A stretch of DNA of 64,000 nucleotides from Oceanispirochaeta crateris. GTDB taxonomy: Bacteria; Spirochaetota; Spirochaetia; DSM-2461. Below, piece after piece: positions 7,357-15,868 of this stretch. The notes below the pieces were generated by a model. It saw only the letters and a program-made list of their open reading frames with translations, did not search any database and had not been told where the DNA came from. The DNA is taken from assembly GCF_008329965.1 (NCBI RefSeq), contig NZ_CP036150.1, positions 3,948,439-4,012,438 on the forward strand. The letters are read 5' to 3'. Made by a program: the position numbers and the translations under genes. Numbering within the stretch: the first letter of the stretch is position 1; the number at the start of each line of letters is the position of its first letter.

Positions 7357-8121
7357 CTATTTGGGGCTCAAGATCTTATCAAATCGACTATCCATACAAA
7401 CACTTATATCTGTTGTAACAAAGTTACCATTGTGAAATAAGGAAAAAATTGTTGCCGGTGTCGGGGAAGATTGAGCGAGCTCCATAGTCTCAAGTTTGAT
7501 GACTTTTATTTCTATATTCCTTTTTGAAGCTGTTTCTGTCAATGATTCTCTAATGTGGTATTCGGTGAAGGGGCAGCGGTTCGTGTAGTAAACAACATAA
7601 CCTTTGTCATCTGGACATGTTCCTACTTTCGCCTGTTCATTAAAATGCGGTAAAGAAGCATTTTCATTGAAAGGAAGTGACAATAGCAAGAATCCCGCGG
7701 CTGTCGAATCACACTCCTTAAATCCCTGTTTCAGCAACCATTTTGTATCACTCATAAAATGGAATTTTTTCTTTCCTACAACCGTTACTAATCCATCCCT
7801 GCCCTGTTTCTTCGCGTCTTGTATTGCTTCCTGAAGCAAAGCTTTTCCATGGCCATTTCCTTTATACCTTCCGGAGACCCAAAAGCAAGCTATCATAAAA
7901 TAATTGGGAGCTGAGACTGGAATCCATGCTTTTTCGGCAGGCCCATACTCAATGAATACCTTTGCTCTTTCATTTATTCGTTTAAATCTGTATCCATTTT
8001 CGAATTCATCTTTGAGCCACTCTTTTTTGAGCTTATATCCTTCCAGACATTTCTTATCAGAAATGGCACAACAGATATGCTCTGTCTCTATATTGGTCCT
8101 ATTCAATGCAATATAGTTCAT
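7357..8121 (-). CDS. GNAT acetyltransferase with C-terminal YoaP domain
   Basis: Residues up to about 150 form an acetyltransferase fold, with the acetyl-CoA-binding motif A visible as VSGRYKGNGHGKALLQEAI (about residues 82-100). The C-terminal part, VVYYTNRCPFTEYHIRESL onward, matches the YoaP-like domain found behind GNAT domains in Bacillus-type YoaP proteins; the CPF segment is its conserved cysteine. Acceptor substrate is unknown. It is followed at a short distance by the AraC-GyrI regulator on the same strand (8134-9042), which would be transcribed first, so the two may form one unit. Confidence 0.85.
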   Translation of the reverse strand: MNYIALNRTNIETEHICCAISDKKCLEGYKLKKEWLKDEFENGYRFKRINERAKVFIEYGPAEKAWIPVSAPNYFMIACFWVSGRYKGNGHGKALLQEAIQDAKKQGRDGLVTVVGKKKFHFMSDTKWLLKQGFKECDSTAAGFLLLSLPFNENASLPHFNEQAKVGTCPDDKGYVVYYTNRCPFTEYHIRESLTETASKRNIEIKVIKLETMELAQSSPTPATIFSLFHNGNFVTTDISVCMDSRFDKILSPK

Positions 8122-8133
8122 TAATAAAATCTC

Positions 8134-9036
8134 CTATTCAATCCTCTTGATTGGCACATAAATGTCTACGAGTGTGGTCTCTTTTGCCTTGTTATAACAA
8201 TTGGGTGGGTATAGTTCAAAGCAATAACCATCGTCCGTTTGCAATCCTCTCTGGGGCAGTATCGTTCTAAATACCTGTGTCCAGGCTTGTCCGAATTCAT
8301 CCTTATGCACTTCAAATCTGCATAAAAGATATTTTCCTTTTGAAATACATAAGCTACCAATTTCTCCTGAAACCCTGGTGCCTTCTGGTATGATAATTCC
8401 AAGGGAAATCCTTAACTTATCATTGTCAGTAATCCCCATCGAATCATGATAGATGACTAAATCCTTTGTCTGAGGATTCTTTGTTAAACCGGATGGGGTC
8501 GCCCATTCCATCAGCTTCTTGTGTAAAGACTTAAACAATTTAAGATTTCCTGCATAAGAACCTGTATGACGGATGTAGGCTATATGCATGTCATGAAGAT
8601 CTTTTTCCTCCGTAAGTAATACATTTAGATGCCCTTCCTTAGGGATCTTCATACTGATATTATTGGTAGATTTACGATTCTTGTCTTGATGAATCTTGCT
8701 ATTATGCTTTTTTTTCCACTCAGTAGCTGACATTTTAAATTGTTTCTTAAAGGCTCTTGAAAAAGTAGCTGAGTCGTTGAACCCACAGGAGAGTGCAATC
8801 TCTGTGAGTGATCTTTCTTGCAACAACAAAAAAGTAGCAGCACGTTCGATCCTTAATCTGGATATAAAGCCATAGAGAGATTCATTTGTGAAGGAATGGA
8901 ATATCCTGTGAAAGTGGTATTTTGACAAATCTGCAATTCCTGCTAAATCATCCAGGGTAATTTCATCTTCAAGATTACTTTCAATATAATCTATTACTCT
9001 ATTGATTCGTTCTATGTAAGTATGAGTTTTATCCAT
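8134..9036 (-). CDS. AraC-family regulator with GyrI-like effector domain
   Basis: The N-terminal 110 residues hold two helix-turn-helix units: LDDLAGIADLSKYHFHRIF and SLTEIALSCGFNDSATFSRA, then the AraC signature end FKKQFKMSATEWKK. The rest (about residues 135-300) is a GyrI-like/SOUL-type ligand-binding domain ending in the family's ELYPPNCYNKAKETTLVDIY. This order (AraC HTH first, GyrI-like second) is that of Rob/BmrR-related regulators of drug or redox response. The ATG at 9036 is used; the TTG two codons earlier has no better ribosome-binding site. Twelve bases separate it from the YoaP-type gene, its probable operon partner and target. Confidence 0.92.
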   Translation of the reverse strand: MDKTHTYIERINRVIDYIESNLEDEITLDDLAGIADLSKYHFHRIFHSFTNESLYGFISRLRIERAATFLLLQERSLTEIALSCGFNDSATFSRAFKKQFKMSATEWKKKHNSKIHQDKNRKSTNNISMKIPKEGHLNVLLTEEKDLHDMHIAYIRHTGSYAGNLKLFKSLHKKLMEWATPSGLTKNPQTKDLVIYHDSMGITDNDKLRISLGIIIPEGTRVSGEIGSLCISKGKYLLCRFEVHKDEFGQAWTQVFRTILPQRGLQTDDGYCFELYPPNCYNKAKETTLVDIYVPIKRIE

Positions 9037-9052
9037 TTTCAAGGCTGCACTG

Positions 9053-9652
9053 CTATTGTTTTATTTTCCTGGAGCCAGGGCCCGGATTTTCTTCACGAAT
9101 AAGCATGTCCATGTATTTAATAAAACGCTTTTGTCTGGTTTCTGCCCTCTTTGCGCTTATCAATCCATGGGCAATAACATAATGACTCGATTTGTTAAGC
9201 TTTTCAAAAAACAGTTTTGCCTTCGGCTGGCTCTCCAGTGCAATCAGGAAATCTTCAGGGACTTTCATTTCACTTGCTGCGTAAGCATTCTCCCAGCGCC
9301 CGTCCGCTTGTGCGGCTCGAATAGGCAAGAGTCCATATTCTGTCATTCGACCTTCTGCTATCAAACGCTCCGCATGTTCTCTGTTTCTTTTAGACCAGTT
9401 ACTACGCTCTTTTCTGGGAGTGATTCTTTGAAGGTAGGCTTGATCATCAATTGATTTTTTAATGCCGTCAATCCATCCCCAGCAGAGTGATTCAACCACG
9501 ATATCCTCCCATGTCACACTGGGAATCTCTGTCTTTTTTTTGAATACTTTTAACCAGAGTTCACTTTCGGTAGTGTGATACATCTTGAGCCAGTGGCCGA
9601 GATCTTTGGGGGTTGCAAAGGTCATGAATTTTGTTTGTTCGGTCTCAGGCAT
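9053..9652 (-). CDS. YdeI/OmpD-associated family protein
   Basis: The 199 residues carry the blocks of this family: FATPKDLGHWLKMYHTTESE, SVTWEDIVVESLCWGWIDG (about residues 45-63) and YLQRITPRKERSNWSKRN (about 73-90). The C-terminal half contains the YdeI-type helical repeat, VPEDFLIALESQPKAKLFFE and SHYVIAHGLISAKRAETRQKR. Members are cytoplasmic, of unknown biochemical role, sometimes linked to peptide or stress tolerance. It lies just upstream of the AraC-type gene on the same strand with only 16 bases between, so it could lead that operon. Confidence 0.88.
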   Translation of the reverse strand: MPETEQTKFMTFATPKDLGHWLKMYHTTESELWLKVFKKKTEIPSVTWEDIVVESLCWGWIDGIKKSIDDQAYLQRITPRKERSNWSKRNREHAERLIAEGRMTEYGLLPIRAAQADGRWENAYAASEMKVPEDFLIALESQPKAKLFFEKLNKSSHYVIAHGLISAKRAETRQKRFIKYMDMLIREENPGPGSRKIKQ

Positions 9653-9753
9653 GTTACAGAATTCTCCTCAGTATCGCACCATGGATTGTCAGTATTCATA
9701 AACAGCAAAAACTGGTGGAATAGACAAGCCGTTTATTGGATATAAATAGTCTC

Positions 9754-10173
9754 TCATTCTGCCTTTTGGATTCGACTTTCGATGGTCAACTCTTTTAAGG
9801 AATCCAAAGCTTTTTCAGAAAGGGTCGATTGAACAAAAATATGATCATGATAATAAGCAGCTACCACATTGGCGCTGATATAATCCTCCTTTAATTTGGA
9901 AGCGACAACAGCTGTCAATCCAACGGCATCAAGGCTGGAATGCACTTGTAACGTAATTTTTTTGAATACGCCATCAAATTTTAGTCCTTCTGACTGGGCT
10001 ATCTTTTTCTGAATAATGAGGGTGAGGCCTTCTTCTTCTATGAATGTTCCTAAAGGGTTTAAATGGGACATTTCTCTTAAAGTCTTTTCTGTTGTGATAA
10101 ATACGTACTCTTTGTTATCTAAAGTGGGAGTCATATTTTGTAATAATTTTTGTAGGTTTTCTTCACCTGACAT
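9754..10173 (-). CDS. ACT domain protein (DUF2241-like)
   Basis: The 139-residue product resembles the small paired-ACT proteins of the COG3602 group: NLQKLLQNMTPTL at the start, the YVFITT strand, GTFIEEEGLTLII in the first ACT unit, and ITLQVHSSLDAVGLTAVVAS plus ISANVVAAYYHDHIFV in the second. These proteins are thought to bind amino acids; no enzymatic domain is fused. It is a single gene on the minus strand with about 100 bases of intergenic DNA on its downstream side. Confidence 0.85.
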   Translation of the reverse strand: MSGEENLQKLLQNMTPTLDNKEYVFITTEKTLREMSHLNPLGTFIEEEGLTLIIQKKIAQSEGLKFDGVFKKITLQVHSSLDAVGLTAVVASKLKEDYISANVVAAYYHDHIFVQSTLSEKALDSLKELTIESRIQKAE

Positions 10174-10462
10174 ATTCTACCTCTCTGTTTTTAAAATATA
10201 TTGTTTGTCTAATTTTGCAAAGGATGATATTTGATGTTTCATATATGTGCCATCGTTTGTTAAGAACAATCTTATCACAGAACATTTGTCAAAATGGGTT
10301 ACTTGAATATCTTTTTAGGAGTTTTTATATTCCTTACTGGACTTTATGCCCCTACAAAAGGATGTACTTCATAAATTGTCATGCTCTAGAAACCTTAATT
10401 CTTGACCGATGGTTGAACAACAGTTTATTCTGATACGGGTTTTTTCTTCCCTTAAAATAGTC

Positions 10463-11146
10463 ATGGACGGGTGGATTTCAAAATTGTACAAAGTATTATC
10501 CCTTTTTGTTCTTTTCGTATTTGCTATATTTAGCAGCAGTTGTACTTCTACCAAAATTATTGATTCAAATCCTATAAATAAGCCTCGTGGTGATAGTTCT
10601 AATCCCATTAAGGTCAAAACATTTTTAGAAGATGTTTTACTCTATCCTGAAGGCCGAGAGATCAAAGCATATGGGAGAAAAGCGTTTTCTGTTGGTAATA
10701 GGAAAACTATTTTTGTTTATCACAATTTTTATGTTTTTATTAAAGATGGACGCTTAGAGCATACTTTGGTGTATACGGCAACGCCTAAAGAATCAGAACT
10801 TGATGGAACGTGGATGCTTGATGCCAGCTCGGATATTGAGTCATATGAACTATATTTAAACTCAGATAATCCATGGGAATTGCAAGAGTATTTGGGGCCA
10901 AAAGGTCAGGGAGTAAGTCTTCTAGAGACAAGCCATAATATTCTGGATAGATTGTCCCAAGGATACAAATTTGCCGGGACTGCAGGATTACGGCACATGG
11001 CCTGGTATCATCATTTTTGGATGTTTTTGGTCCCTCCGCCGATCATTGCTTATACAGCTGCTATGATTGCTTCCATGGGCAGAGATAATTGTATATCGGC
11101 AGTGAATGAGACAATCGTATGGGAGAAGGAATCATTTTACCACTGA
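10463..11146 (+). CDS. predicted lipoprotein, unknown function
   Basis: Starting at ATG 10463 the product has basic residues, a hydrophobic core (LSLFVLFVFAIF) and SSSC, a lipoprotein cleavage site with Cys near residue 27. The 200-residue mature part has no family I know. It contains VKTFLEDVLLYPEGREIKAY, a WMLDASSDIESYELY block and a hydrophobic segment FLVPPPIIAYTAAMIASMG near the C terminus that could touch the membrane. No ribosome-binding site is visible before this ATG or before the in-frame one at 10409, so the start is uncertain. The 290 bases upstream, from the ACT gene, hold no other gene. Confidence 0.65.
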   Translation: MDGWISKLYKVLSLFVLFVFAIFSSSCTSTKIIDSNPINKPRGDSSNPIKVKTFLEDVLLYPEGREIKAYGRKAFSVGNRKTIFVYHNFYVFIKDGRLEHTLVYTATPKESELDGTWMLDASSDIESYELYLNSDNPWELQEYLGPKGQGVSLLETSHNILDRLSQGYKFAGTAGLRHMAWYHHFWMFLVPPPIIAYTAAMIASMGRDNCISAVNETIVWEKESFYH

Positions 11147-11186
11147 ATGCTGGGCTTTCTGGTTTTTCTTGGGTCTGGCAAGATGG

Positions 11187-11486
11187 CTATTCAATTGTTA
11201 CTGTCTCCAGGCCACCATCAATGATGCAATTTGTAAGAGTAGCGTTTGAATTATTCTCAACAATGACAACATACATAGTCATAAGCTGAATAGAAGCGAA
11301 GGCGATTAGCAAAGCGATGGGAATATTCGATAGCAATATCAAAAAATGACGAATTAATTGATTCCTTTTGTGGCGGAAATGTAAAATCAGTAGGATGAAT
11401 GACCCGATAAATAGAGCCAGTACACCCAAGTAAAAGGTAATTATGCCAGCTACAATAAAAAATCGAGTCTTGTGACGAGCCAGCAT
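11187..11486 (-). CDS. small membrane protein, unknown
   Basis: About 99 residues from ATG 11486 with two strong hydrophobic stretches: FIVAGIITFYLGVLALFIGS and FLILLSNIPIALLIAFASIQ, separated by a basic loop (HFRHKRNQLIRH). This suggests two transmembrane helices. A further in-frame TTG at 11525 lies inside the T run of the glnK terminator and is unlikely. No clear ribosome-binding site is seen, so both start and reality are uncertain. It converges with the lipoprotein gene. Confidence 0.4.
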   Translation of the reverse strand: MLARHKTRFFIVAGIITFYLGVLALFIGSFILLILHFRHKRNQLIRHFLILLSNIPIALLIAFASIQLMTMYVVIVENNSNATLTNCIIDGGLETVTIE

Positions 11487-11523
11487 ATAAATATTAGAAG
11501 ACCCGAGAATTAAGGCATGAACC

Positions 11524-11552
11524 AAAAAAAAGACCCGGCGGTCAGCCGGGTC
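11524..11552 (-). terminator. rho-independent terminator of amtB-glnK
   Basis: On the minus strand GACCCGGC, a 5-base loop and GCCGGGTC are followed by eight T residues, about 27 bases after the glnK stop. Confidence 0.92.
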
Positions 11553-11578
11553 ATATGTCAGAAACTTATAGGAGAGAA

Positions 11579-11920
11579 TCAGCCGATTGCTGCATCACCT
11601 TTTTCTCCGCTTCTGATGCGGATGGCCTCTTCGATGGGAAGGATGAAAATCTTTCCGTCTCCAATTTCTCCGGTTCTGGCACCCCGGATGATGGCATCTA
11701 CTGTAGGCTGTACGAAGGCTGCTGTTACAGCGATTTCAATACGTACCTTTTTAAGTAGATTCACTTCCATATCTACACCACGGTAGGTTTCTGTGTAACC
11801 CATCTGCTGTCCGCATCCCATGGCATTTGTGACTGAAATCTTATGGATTTCATCCTTGAATAATTCCTGTTTTACTGCGTTCAGTTTTTCAGGCTGAATG
11901 TACGCTACGATCATTTTCAT
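11579..11920 (-). CDS. glnK: nitrogen regulatory protein PII (GlnK/GlnB)
   Basis: The 113-residue protein has the PII length and landmarks: MKMIVAYIQPEKLNAVKQEL, the T-loop with TETYRGVD (its Tyr at the uridylylated Tyr51 position), the B-loop ARTGEIGDGKIF and a C-terminal IRSGEKGDAAI. PII trimers bind ATP/ADP and 2-oxoglutarate and block AmtB when nitrogen is plentiful. The T-loop start, GCGQQMGY, departs from the usual GRGRQKG. It lies 23 bases after amtB in the same transcript, with AGGAGG before the ATG and a terminator behind it, the classic amtB-glnK pair. Confidence 0.96.
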   Translation of the reverse strand: MKMIVAYIQPEKLNAVKQELFKDEIHKISVTNAMGCGQQMGYTETYRGVDMEVNLLKKVRIEIAVTAAFVQPTVDAIIRGARTGEIGDGKIFILPIEEAIRIRSGEKGDAAIG

Positions 11921-11943
11921 ATTTATGGCCTCCTGTCTTTAAA

Positions 11944-13254
11944 TTACATGTTCTGGAAAATCTGGAATCCTGCATAGGATTCAGTTCCGTGTTCGGTGAT
12001 ATCCAGTCCTTTTAATTCTTCTTCAGCAGAGACTCTTAATCCAACAGTCTTCTTGATGATTAAAAACAGAAGTCCTGAAGTGATGGTAACCCACAGGAAC
12101 ACTGCGATTACACCAAGAGCCTGAACTCCAATCTGTCCGCCTCTGGTTAAACCGGAACCAATCATTTCAATATCTCCGAAGATACCTACTGCCAGGGTAC
12201 CCCATACACCACACACACCGTGTACTGATATAGCACCAACAGGGTCATCTATGTGCAGTTTCTTGTCGATGAACTCGACAGAAGCGACGACCAGAATACC
12301 GGATACAAGACCAATGATGACTGATGCTCCAGGGCTGACGACCCAACAGGGGGCTGTGATACCGACCAAACCGGCAAGGGCACCGTTTAAAGACATGGAC
12401 ACATCGGGTTTACCACTGATGATCCAGGTAGTGAACATGGCCGCGATAGCACCGGCAGCAGCTGATAATGTTGTGGTTACAGCAACATCAGTCATGCTCA
12501 CATCAGTACCAGAGAGGGTTGATCCTGCATTGAAACCATACCAACCGAACCAAAGGATGAATACACCAAGTGCTGCCAGAGGCATGTTGTGACCCATGAT
12601 GGCTTTAACACTTACTTTTCCGTCAACTTTAACATACTTCCCAATTCTTGGACCAAGGATGATAGCACCCATGAGAGCTGCCCAAGCACCTACGGAGTGA
12701 ACAACAGTTGAACCTGCAAAGTCATGGAATCCCATGGCGCTTAACCAACCGCCATTCCATATCCAATGACCTGAAATGGGGTAAATGATACCGGAAATGA
12801 CAATACTGTAGATAATGTAGGATGAAAACTTTGTTCTTTCAGCCATGGCTCCAGATACAATTGTTGCTGCTGTTGCTGCAAAAACAACCTGGAAGAACCA
12901 GTTCATTGTATCTCCGCTGGTCAGGAAGAAGTCTGATGTTCCAATAAATCCTCCTGCAGATTCACCATACATAAGACCCCAACCAATGGCCCAATAAAGC
13001 AGGGCACCTGCAGAAAAGTCCATCAGATTCTTCATGATGATGTTTCCTGCATTTTTGGCTCTTGTGAGTCCAGTTTCTACCATGGCAAAGCCGGCCTGCA
13101 TAAAAAATACGAGTCCACCGCAGAGAAGAAGCCAAATGGCGTCAAATGCTGCAGAATATAGATCCAAGGTGTCTGTAAGCTCATCAGCATGGACACTGAC
13201 GCTTAGTAATAAAGCTAGAATTGTGAAGATCAAAATCTTCCTGTTCTTTTTCAT
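11944..13254 (-). CDS. amtB: ammonium transporter AmtB
   Basis: The 436-residue membrane protein starts with a cleavable-looking signal peptide (KILIFTILALLLSVSVHA), as AmtB does, then about eleven hydrophobic helices. Typical blocks are FFMQAGFAMVETGLTRAKN, GHNMPLAALGVFILWFGWY and SVHGVCGVWGTLAVGIFG, the latter two holding the pore twin histidines. It conducts ammonium/ammonia through the inner membrane and is gated by the PII protein encoded next. The ribosome-binding site AGGAGAGG precedes the ATG, and a sigma-54 promoter lies 42-58 bases upstream. Confidence 0.97.
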   Translation of the reverse strand: MKKNRKILIFTILALLLSVSVHADELTDTLDLYSAAFDAIWLLLCGGLVFFMQAGFAMVETGLTRAKNAGNIIMKNLMDFSAGALLYWAIGWGLMYGESAGGFIGTSDFFLTSGDTMNWFFQVVFAATAATIVSGAMAERTKFSSYIIYSIVISGIIYPISGHWIWNGGWLSAMGFHDFAGSTVVHSVGAWAALMGAIILGPRIGKYVKVDGKVSVKAIMGHNMPLAALGVFILWFGWYGFNAGSTLSGTDVSMTDVAVTTTLSAAAGAIAAMFTTWIISGKPDVSMSLNGALAGLVGITAPCWVVSPGASVIIGLVSGILVVASVEFIDKKLHIDDPVGAISVHGVCGVWGTLAVGIFGDIEMIGSGLTRGGQIGVQALGVIAVFLWVTITSGLLFLIIKKTVGLRVSAEEELKGLDITEHGTESYAGFQIFQNM

Positions 13255-13295
13255 TTTAGGATACCTCTCCTGATTTGTGTTCTGACCATCTATAG

Positions 13296-13312
13296 TGCAG
13301 GTCTTATGCCAA
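13296..13312 (-). promoter_or_regulatory. sigma-54 (-24/-12) promoter of amtB-glnK
   Basis: The minus strand reads TTGGCATAAGACCTGCA, with GG and GC exactly ten bases apart. It matches TTGGCA in full and has TGCA at -12. Transcription would start near 13285, about 30 bases before the amtB ATG. Confidence 0.85.
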
Positions 13313-13382
13313 CATGAGAAAATATTCTTTCATTAAAAATTAAATTGTTTGTATATAATAAAATAAAAAATATAAAAAAAAT

Positions 13383-13400
13383 AGATATCCATTGATATCT
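13383..13400. promoter_or_regulatory. inverted repeat, candidate enhancer site upstream of amtB
   Basis: AGATATC, a CATT spacer and GATATCT form a perfect 7-bp inverted repeat about 70-90 bases upstream of the amtB -24 box, a normal position for an activator of sigma-54 promoters. The remaining intergenic DNA (13313-13462) is AT-rich without a gene. Confidence 0.5.
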
Positions 13401-13462
13401 CTTTTCACCGCATTTCAGAAAGGGTTTGAATGTTACGCTAATGTAATTAATATAACCCTATC

Positions 13463-15028
13463 CTACATATTTGTTCTATATTTCCGGTAATCAATTCCAT
13501 ACTTTTTGACCCTGAGACCCATAATCCTTTCTGTAATATCCAGCTTTCTGGCGGCTTTTGCCATATTGCCGCGGTTAGACTTTAAGGCCTCTTTGATGAG
13601 TTCAATCTCAAGGTTTTCGACAGATTGAAGCAGAGTTGTATGTAGCCCTGTATCTGAAGATTCTGCCGATTGCAGGCTAGGGGGGAGGTGGTAGGCATGG
13701 ATGACCTGGTCCGTACTCAACAGAACAGCTCTTTCGATGCAGTTTTCCAACTCTCGAACATTCCCCGGCCAGTGATAGCTCATAAGCAAGTCTATGGCAG
13801 AACTTGAAATTCTTTTGACCTGTTTTCTATTCTTCTGGCTGTATTTTTCAATAAAGAAATCGGCCAGAAGCATCAGGTCTGTTTTGCGTTCTCTCATGGG
13901 GGGAATGTGAATGGGGAAAACATTGAGTCTGTAATACAGGTCTTCTCTGAATGTTCCTTTCAGAATTTCTTCTTCGAGGTTCCGGTTGGTCGCTGTGATG
14001 ATGCGGACATTGATTTTTATAGTCTGAGAGCCACCAACGCGCTCTATTTCCCGTTCCTGCAGAACTCTAAGGAGTTTGACCTGGGTCATGGCAGAGAGTT
14101 CTCCAATTTCATCTAAAAAGATCGTCCCACCATCGGCCATTTCAAAACGGCCTTTTCGTGTAGCCAGGGCTCCTGTAAAGGCCCCCTTTTCATGACCGAA
14201 GAGTTCACTTTCAATGACACTCTCAGGCAGGGCGGCGCAATTGACCTTAATGAAGGGCTTTTTAGCTCTGAGGCTGTTGTAATGTATGGCATGGGCAACA
14301 AGCTCTTTACCCGTACCGCTTTCACCCCTGATCAGTACGGTGGCTTCACTCTTGGAAACCTGGGCAATAAGATCAAAGGCTTCCTGCATGGCCTGGGAGT
14401 TTCCAATCATGTTATCCGGTTGGAATTTATCTTTTAGTTGATTCTGAAGGCGTGTATTTTCTTCTAAAAGTTTCTGTTTTTCTTCTTCTGAATGCTGACG
14501 GAGTTTTACGGCTCTGGCTATCATGCTGGCCACTATGGTCAGAAGGCGTACATCGTCTTCCAGATCTAATCCCGAATCTTCATAAATTCTGTCAACACTG
14601 AAAGCACCAATCACTTCATTTCCGCTTTTGATGGGAACACAGATGAATGAGGTCTTTCTATTCTTGACCTTTCTTGCCCCTGTTCTGTCCAGAAAGGAGG
14701 GTTCTTCTTCGATATCGGGAATGATTTTTGGAACTCCTGTCTGAACAACCGTACCGGTGACCCCTTCTCCCACTTTGTACCGGCCCTTTGTCTTCTCTTC
14801 TTCAGAGAGTCCGAAGGCGGCCTCAATGGATATGTCTCCCGTTTTTCTGTTTAACAGGGTGATGGTTCCGCGCTCCATTCCAATATTTTCAGCGAGGGGT
14901 TCCAGAATGGGGGTAATCACCTCTTTCAGGTCCATGTTCTGATCCAGAATCTGGCTGATTTCAAATAAAAGGGTTAGTTCTTTAATTTTTCTTCTGTAAT
15001 GCTTGGAGTTAAGTGTTTCTTCTGACAT
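13463..15028 (-). CDS. NifA-like sigma-54 activator (GAF, AAA+, HTH)
   Basis: Residues about 20-170 form a GAF sensor domain. A short coiled linker ([20 protein letters not shown]) leads to the AAA+ module with Walker A GESGTGKE, the sigma-54-contacting GAFTGA loop, Walker [13 protein letters not shown] and an arginine finger region. The C-terminal Fis-type HTH is [20 protein letters not shown]. This is the NifA/FhlA architecture of enhancer-binding proteins that open sigma-54 promoters. Its position upstream of amtB-glnK, and sigma-54 sites at amtB and glnN, make those its likely targets. Start ATG 15028 (MSEETLNSK) is preferred because the ATG at 15040 falls inside the predicted -10 box. 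Nitrogen fixation itself cannot be claimed, as no nif genes are in view. Confidence 0.93.
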   Translation of the reverse strand: MSEETLNSKHYRRKIKELTLLFEISQILDQNMDLKEVITPILEPLAENIGMERGTITLLNRKTGDISIEAAFGLSEEEKTKGRYKVGEGVTGTVVQTGVPKIIPDIEEEPSFLDRTGARKVKNRKTSFICVPIKSGNEVIGAFSVDRIYEDSGLDLEDDVRLLTIVASMIARAVKLRQHSEEEKQKLLEENTRLQNQLKDKFQPDNMIGNSQAMQEAFDLIAQVSKSEATVLIRGESGTGKELVAHAIHYNSLRAKKPFIKVNCAALPESVIESELFGHEKGAFTGALATRKGRFEMADGGTIFLDEIGELSAMTQVKLLRVLQEREIERVGGSQTIKINVRIITATNRNLEEEILKGTFREDLYYRLNVFPIHIPPMRERKTDLMLLADFFIEKYSQKNRKQVKRISSSAIDLLMSYHWPGNVRELENCIERAVLLSTDQVIHAYHLPPSLQSAESSDTGLHTTLLQSVENLEIELIKEALKSNRGNMAKAARKLDITERIMGLRVKKYGIDYRKYRTNM

Positions 15029-15035
15029 TAAGGTG

Positions 15036-15064
15036 ATCATACATTTCTGTAGGTTTTAATGCAA
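15036..15064 (-). promoter_or_regulatory. sigma-70 promoter of NifA-like gene, candidate leaderless
   Basis: On the minus strand TTGCAT (15064-15059), a 17-base spacer and TATGAT (15041-15036) fit a vegetative promoter. The ATG at 15028 lies seven bases after the -10 box and has no ribosome-binding site, so transcription and translation would start at nearly the same base. Confidence 0.55.
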
Positions 15065-15082
15065 GATGTATGAAGTCATAAA

Positions 15083-15868
15083 TCAGTAAAAACGCATTAA
15101 AAGCAATATTGGATTGGAATCACCTGTCAACCCTTCACAGAGGAATATGAGTGTAAAAAATATTAGGAGGGTTATGAGGGGGCCGAGAGAGACGGACTGG
15201 GCCGAGATTTCTGGTTCTGTTGATTCTTCATTGTACAATCTGGATTCCATGGCATCTGATAGAGACTCGGCTTTTGTTAAAATACCTTCTAATAGAGGGA
15301 TGCCTAAATGGTACAGATTTCTGATTGGTCTTCTCCGGCTCCATCCGCATCTCGCTTTCATGGCATCTCTTATTTCTGACATTTCATCCAGAATCAATGG
15401 AATAAAGGCGAGGGTTAACCCTGCCTGGGTACAGAGTCTGGCGGCAGGCAGAAAAGGGATGTGTTTGAAAATCCTGTACAGGGCTGGTGTTATGGTCAGT
15501 GGATCCGTTGTTCCTGTGAAAAGATGAGCCATCCAGAGGATACTGATAAATCTAAGCGCCCTCAGAGTCGCTGTGATCAGGCCGAAAAGGAGATCTGAAT
15601 TCTCTCCCAGGCTCAATGAAATGAAATTCCCTGCGAAGATGATAAGAGGCATGATCATCAAAAGGGGATTCATCCCTTTGAGTTTTCCCCCGGATTTGAT
15701 TGAGCCGTGCAGGATCAGGATCAGAAGAAATATTAAGAGCAGACGGAAGACACTCACAGATAGCAATAACAGGCTGAGACTGACCATTCCGAAAATTTTG
15801 ATCATCACATTGGTCTTGTGCAGCAAGCTTTGTCCGGGGATGTAGTAGAATGTTAATCCTTCAGCCAT
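15083..15868 (-). CDS. ecfT: ECF transporter transmembrane protein EcfT (BioN-like)
   Basis: The 261-residue protein has several hydrophobic helices (for example MVSLSLLLLSVSVFRLLLIF and a C-terminal LGPLITLLIFFTLIF) and the two cytoplasmic coupling helices of the T component. These end in Ala-Arg-type motifs: RDAMKARCGW and DAMESRLYN. These contact the grooves of the ATPase. It forms a biotin importer with EcfA and BioY encoded just upstream in the same operon; its start overlaps the ecfA end by 16 bases, implying translational coupling. Confidence 0.92.
   Translation of the reverse strand: MAEGLTFYYIPGQSLLHKTNVMIKIFGMVSLSLLLLSVSVFRLLLIFLLILILHGSIKSGGKLKGMNPLLMIMPLIIFAGNFISLSLGENSDLLFGLITATLRALRFISILWMAHLFTGTTDPLTITPALYRIFKHIPFLPAARLCTQAGLTLAFIPLILDEMSEIRDAMKARCGWSRRRPIRNLYHLGIPLLEGILTKAESLSDAMESRLYNEESTEPEISAQSVSLGPLITLLIFFTLIFLCEGLTGDSNPILLLMRFY

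Noticed and set aside
10174-10462. Possible small gene between the ACT and lipoprotein genes
   Set aside because: The short frames lack ribosome-binding sites and recognisable sequence; the stretch is AT-rich and treated as noncoding.
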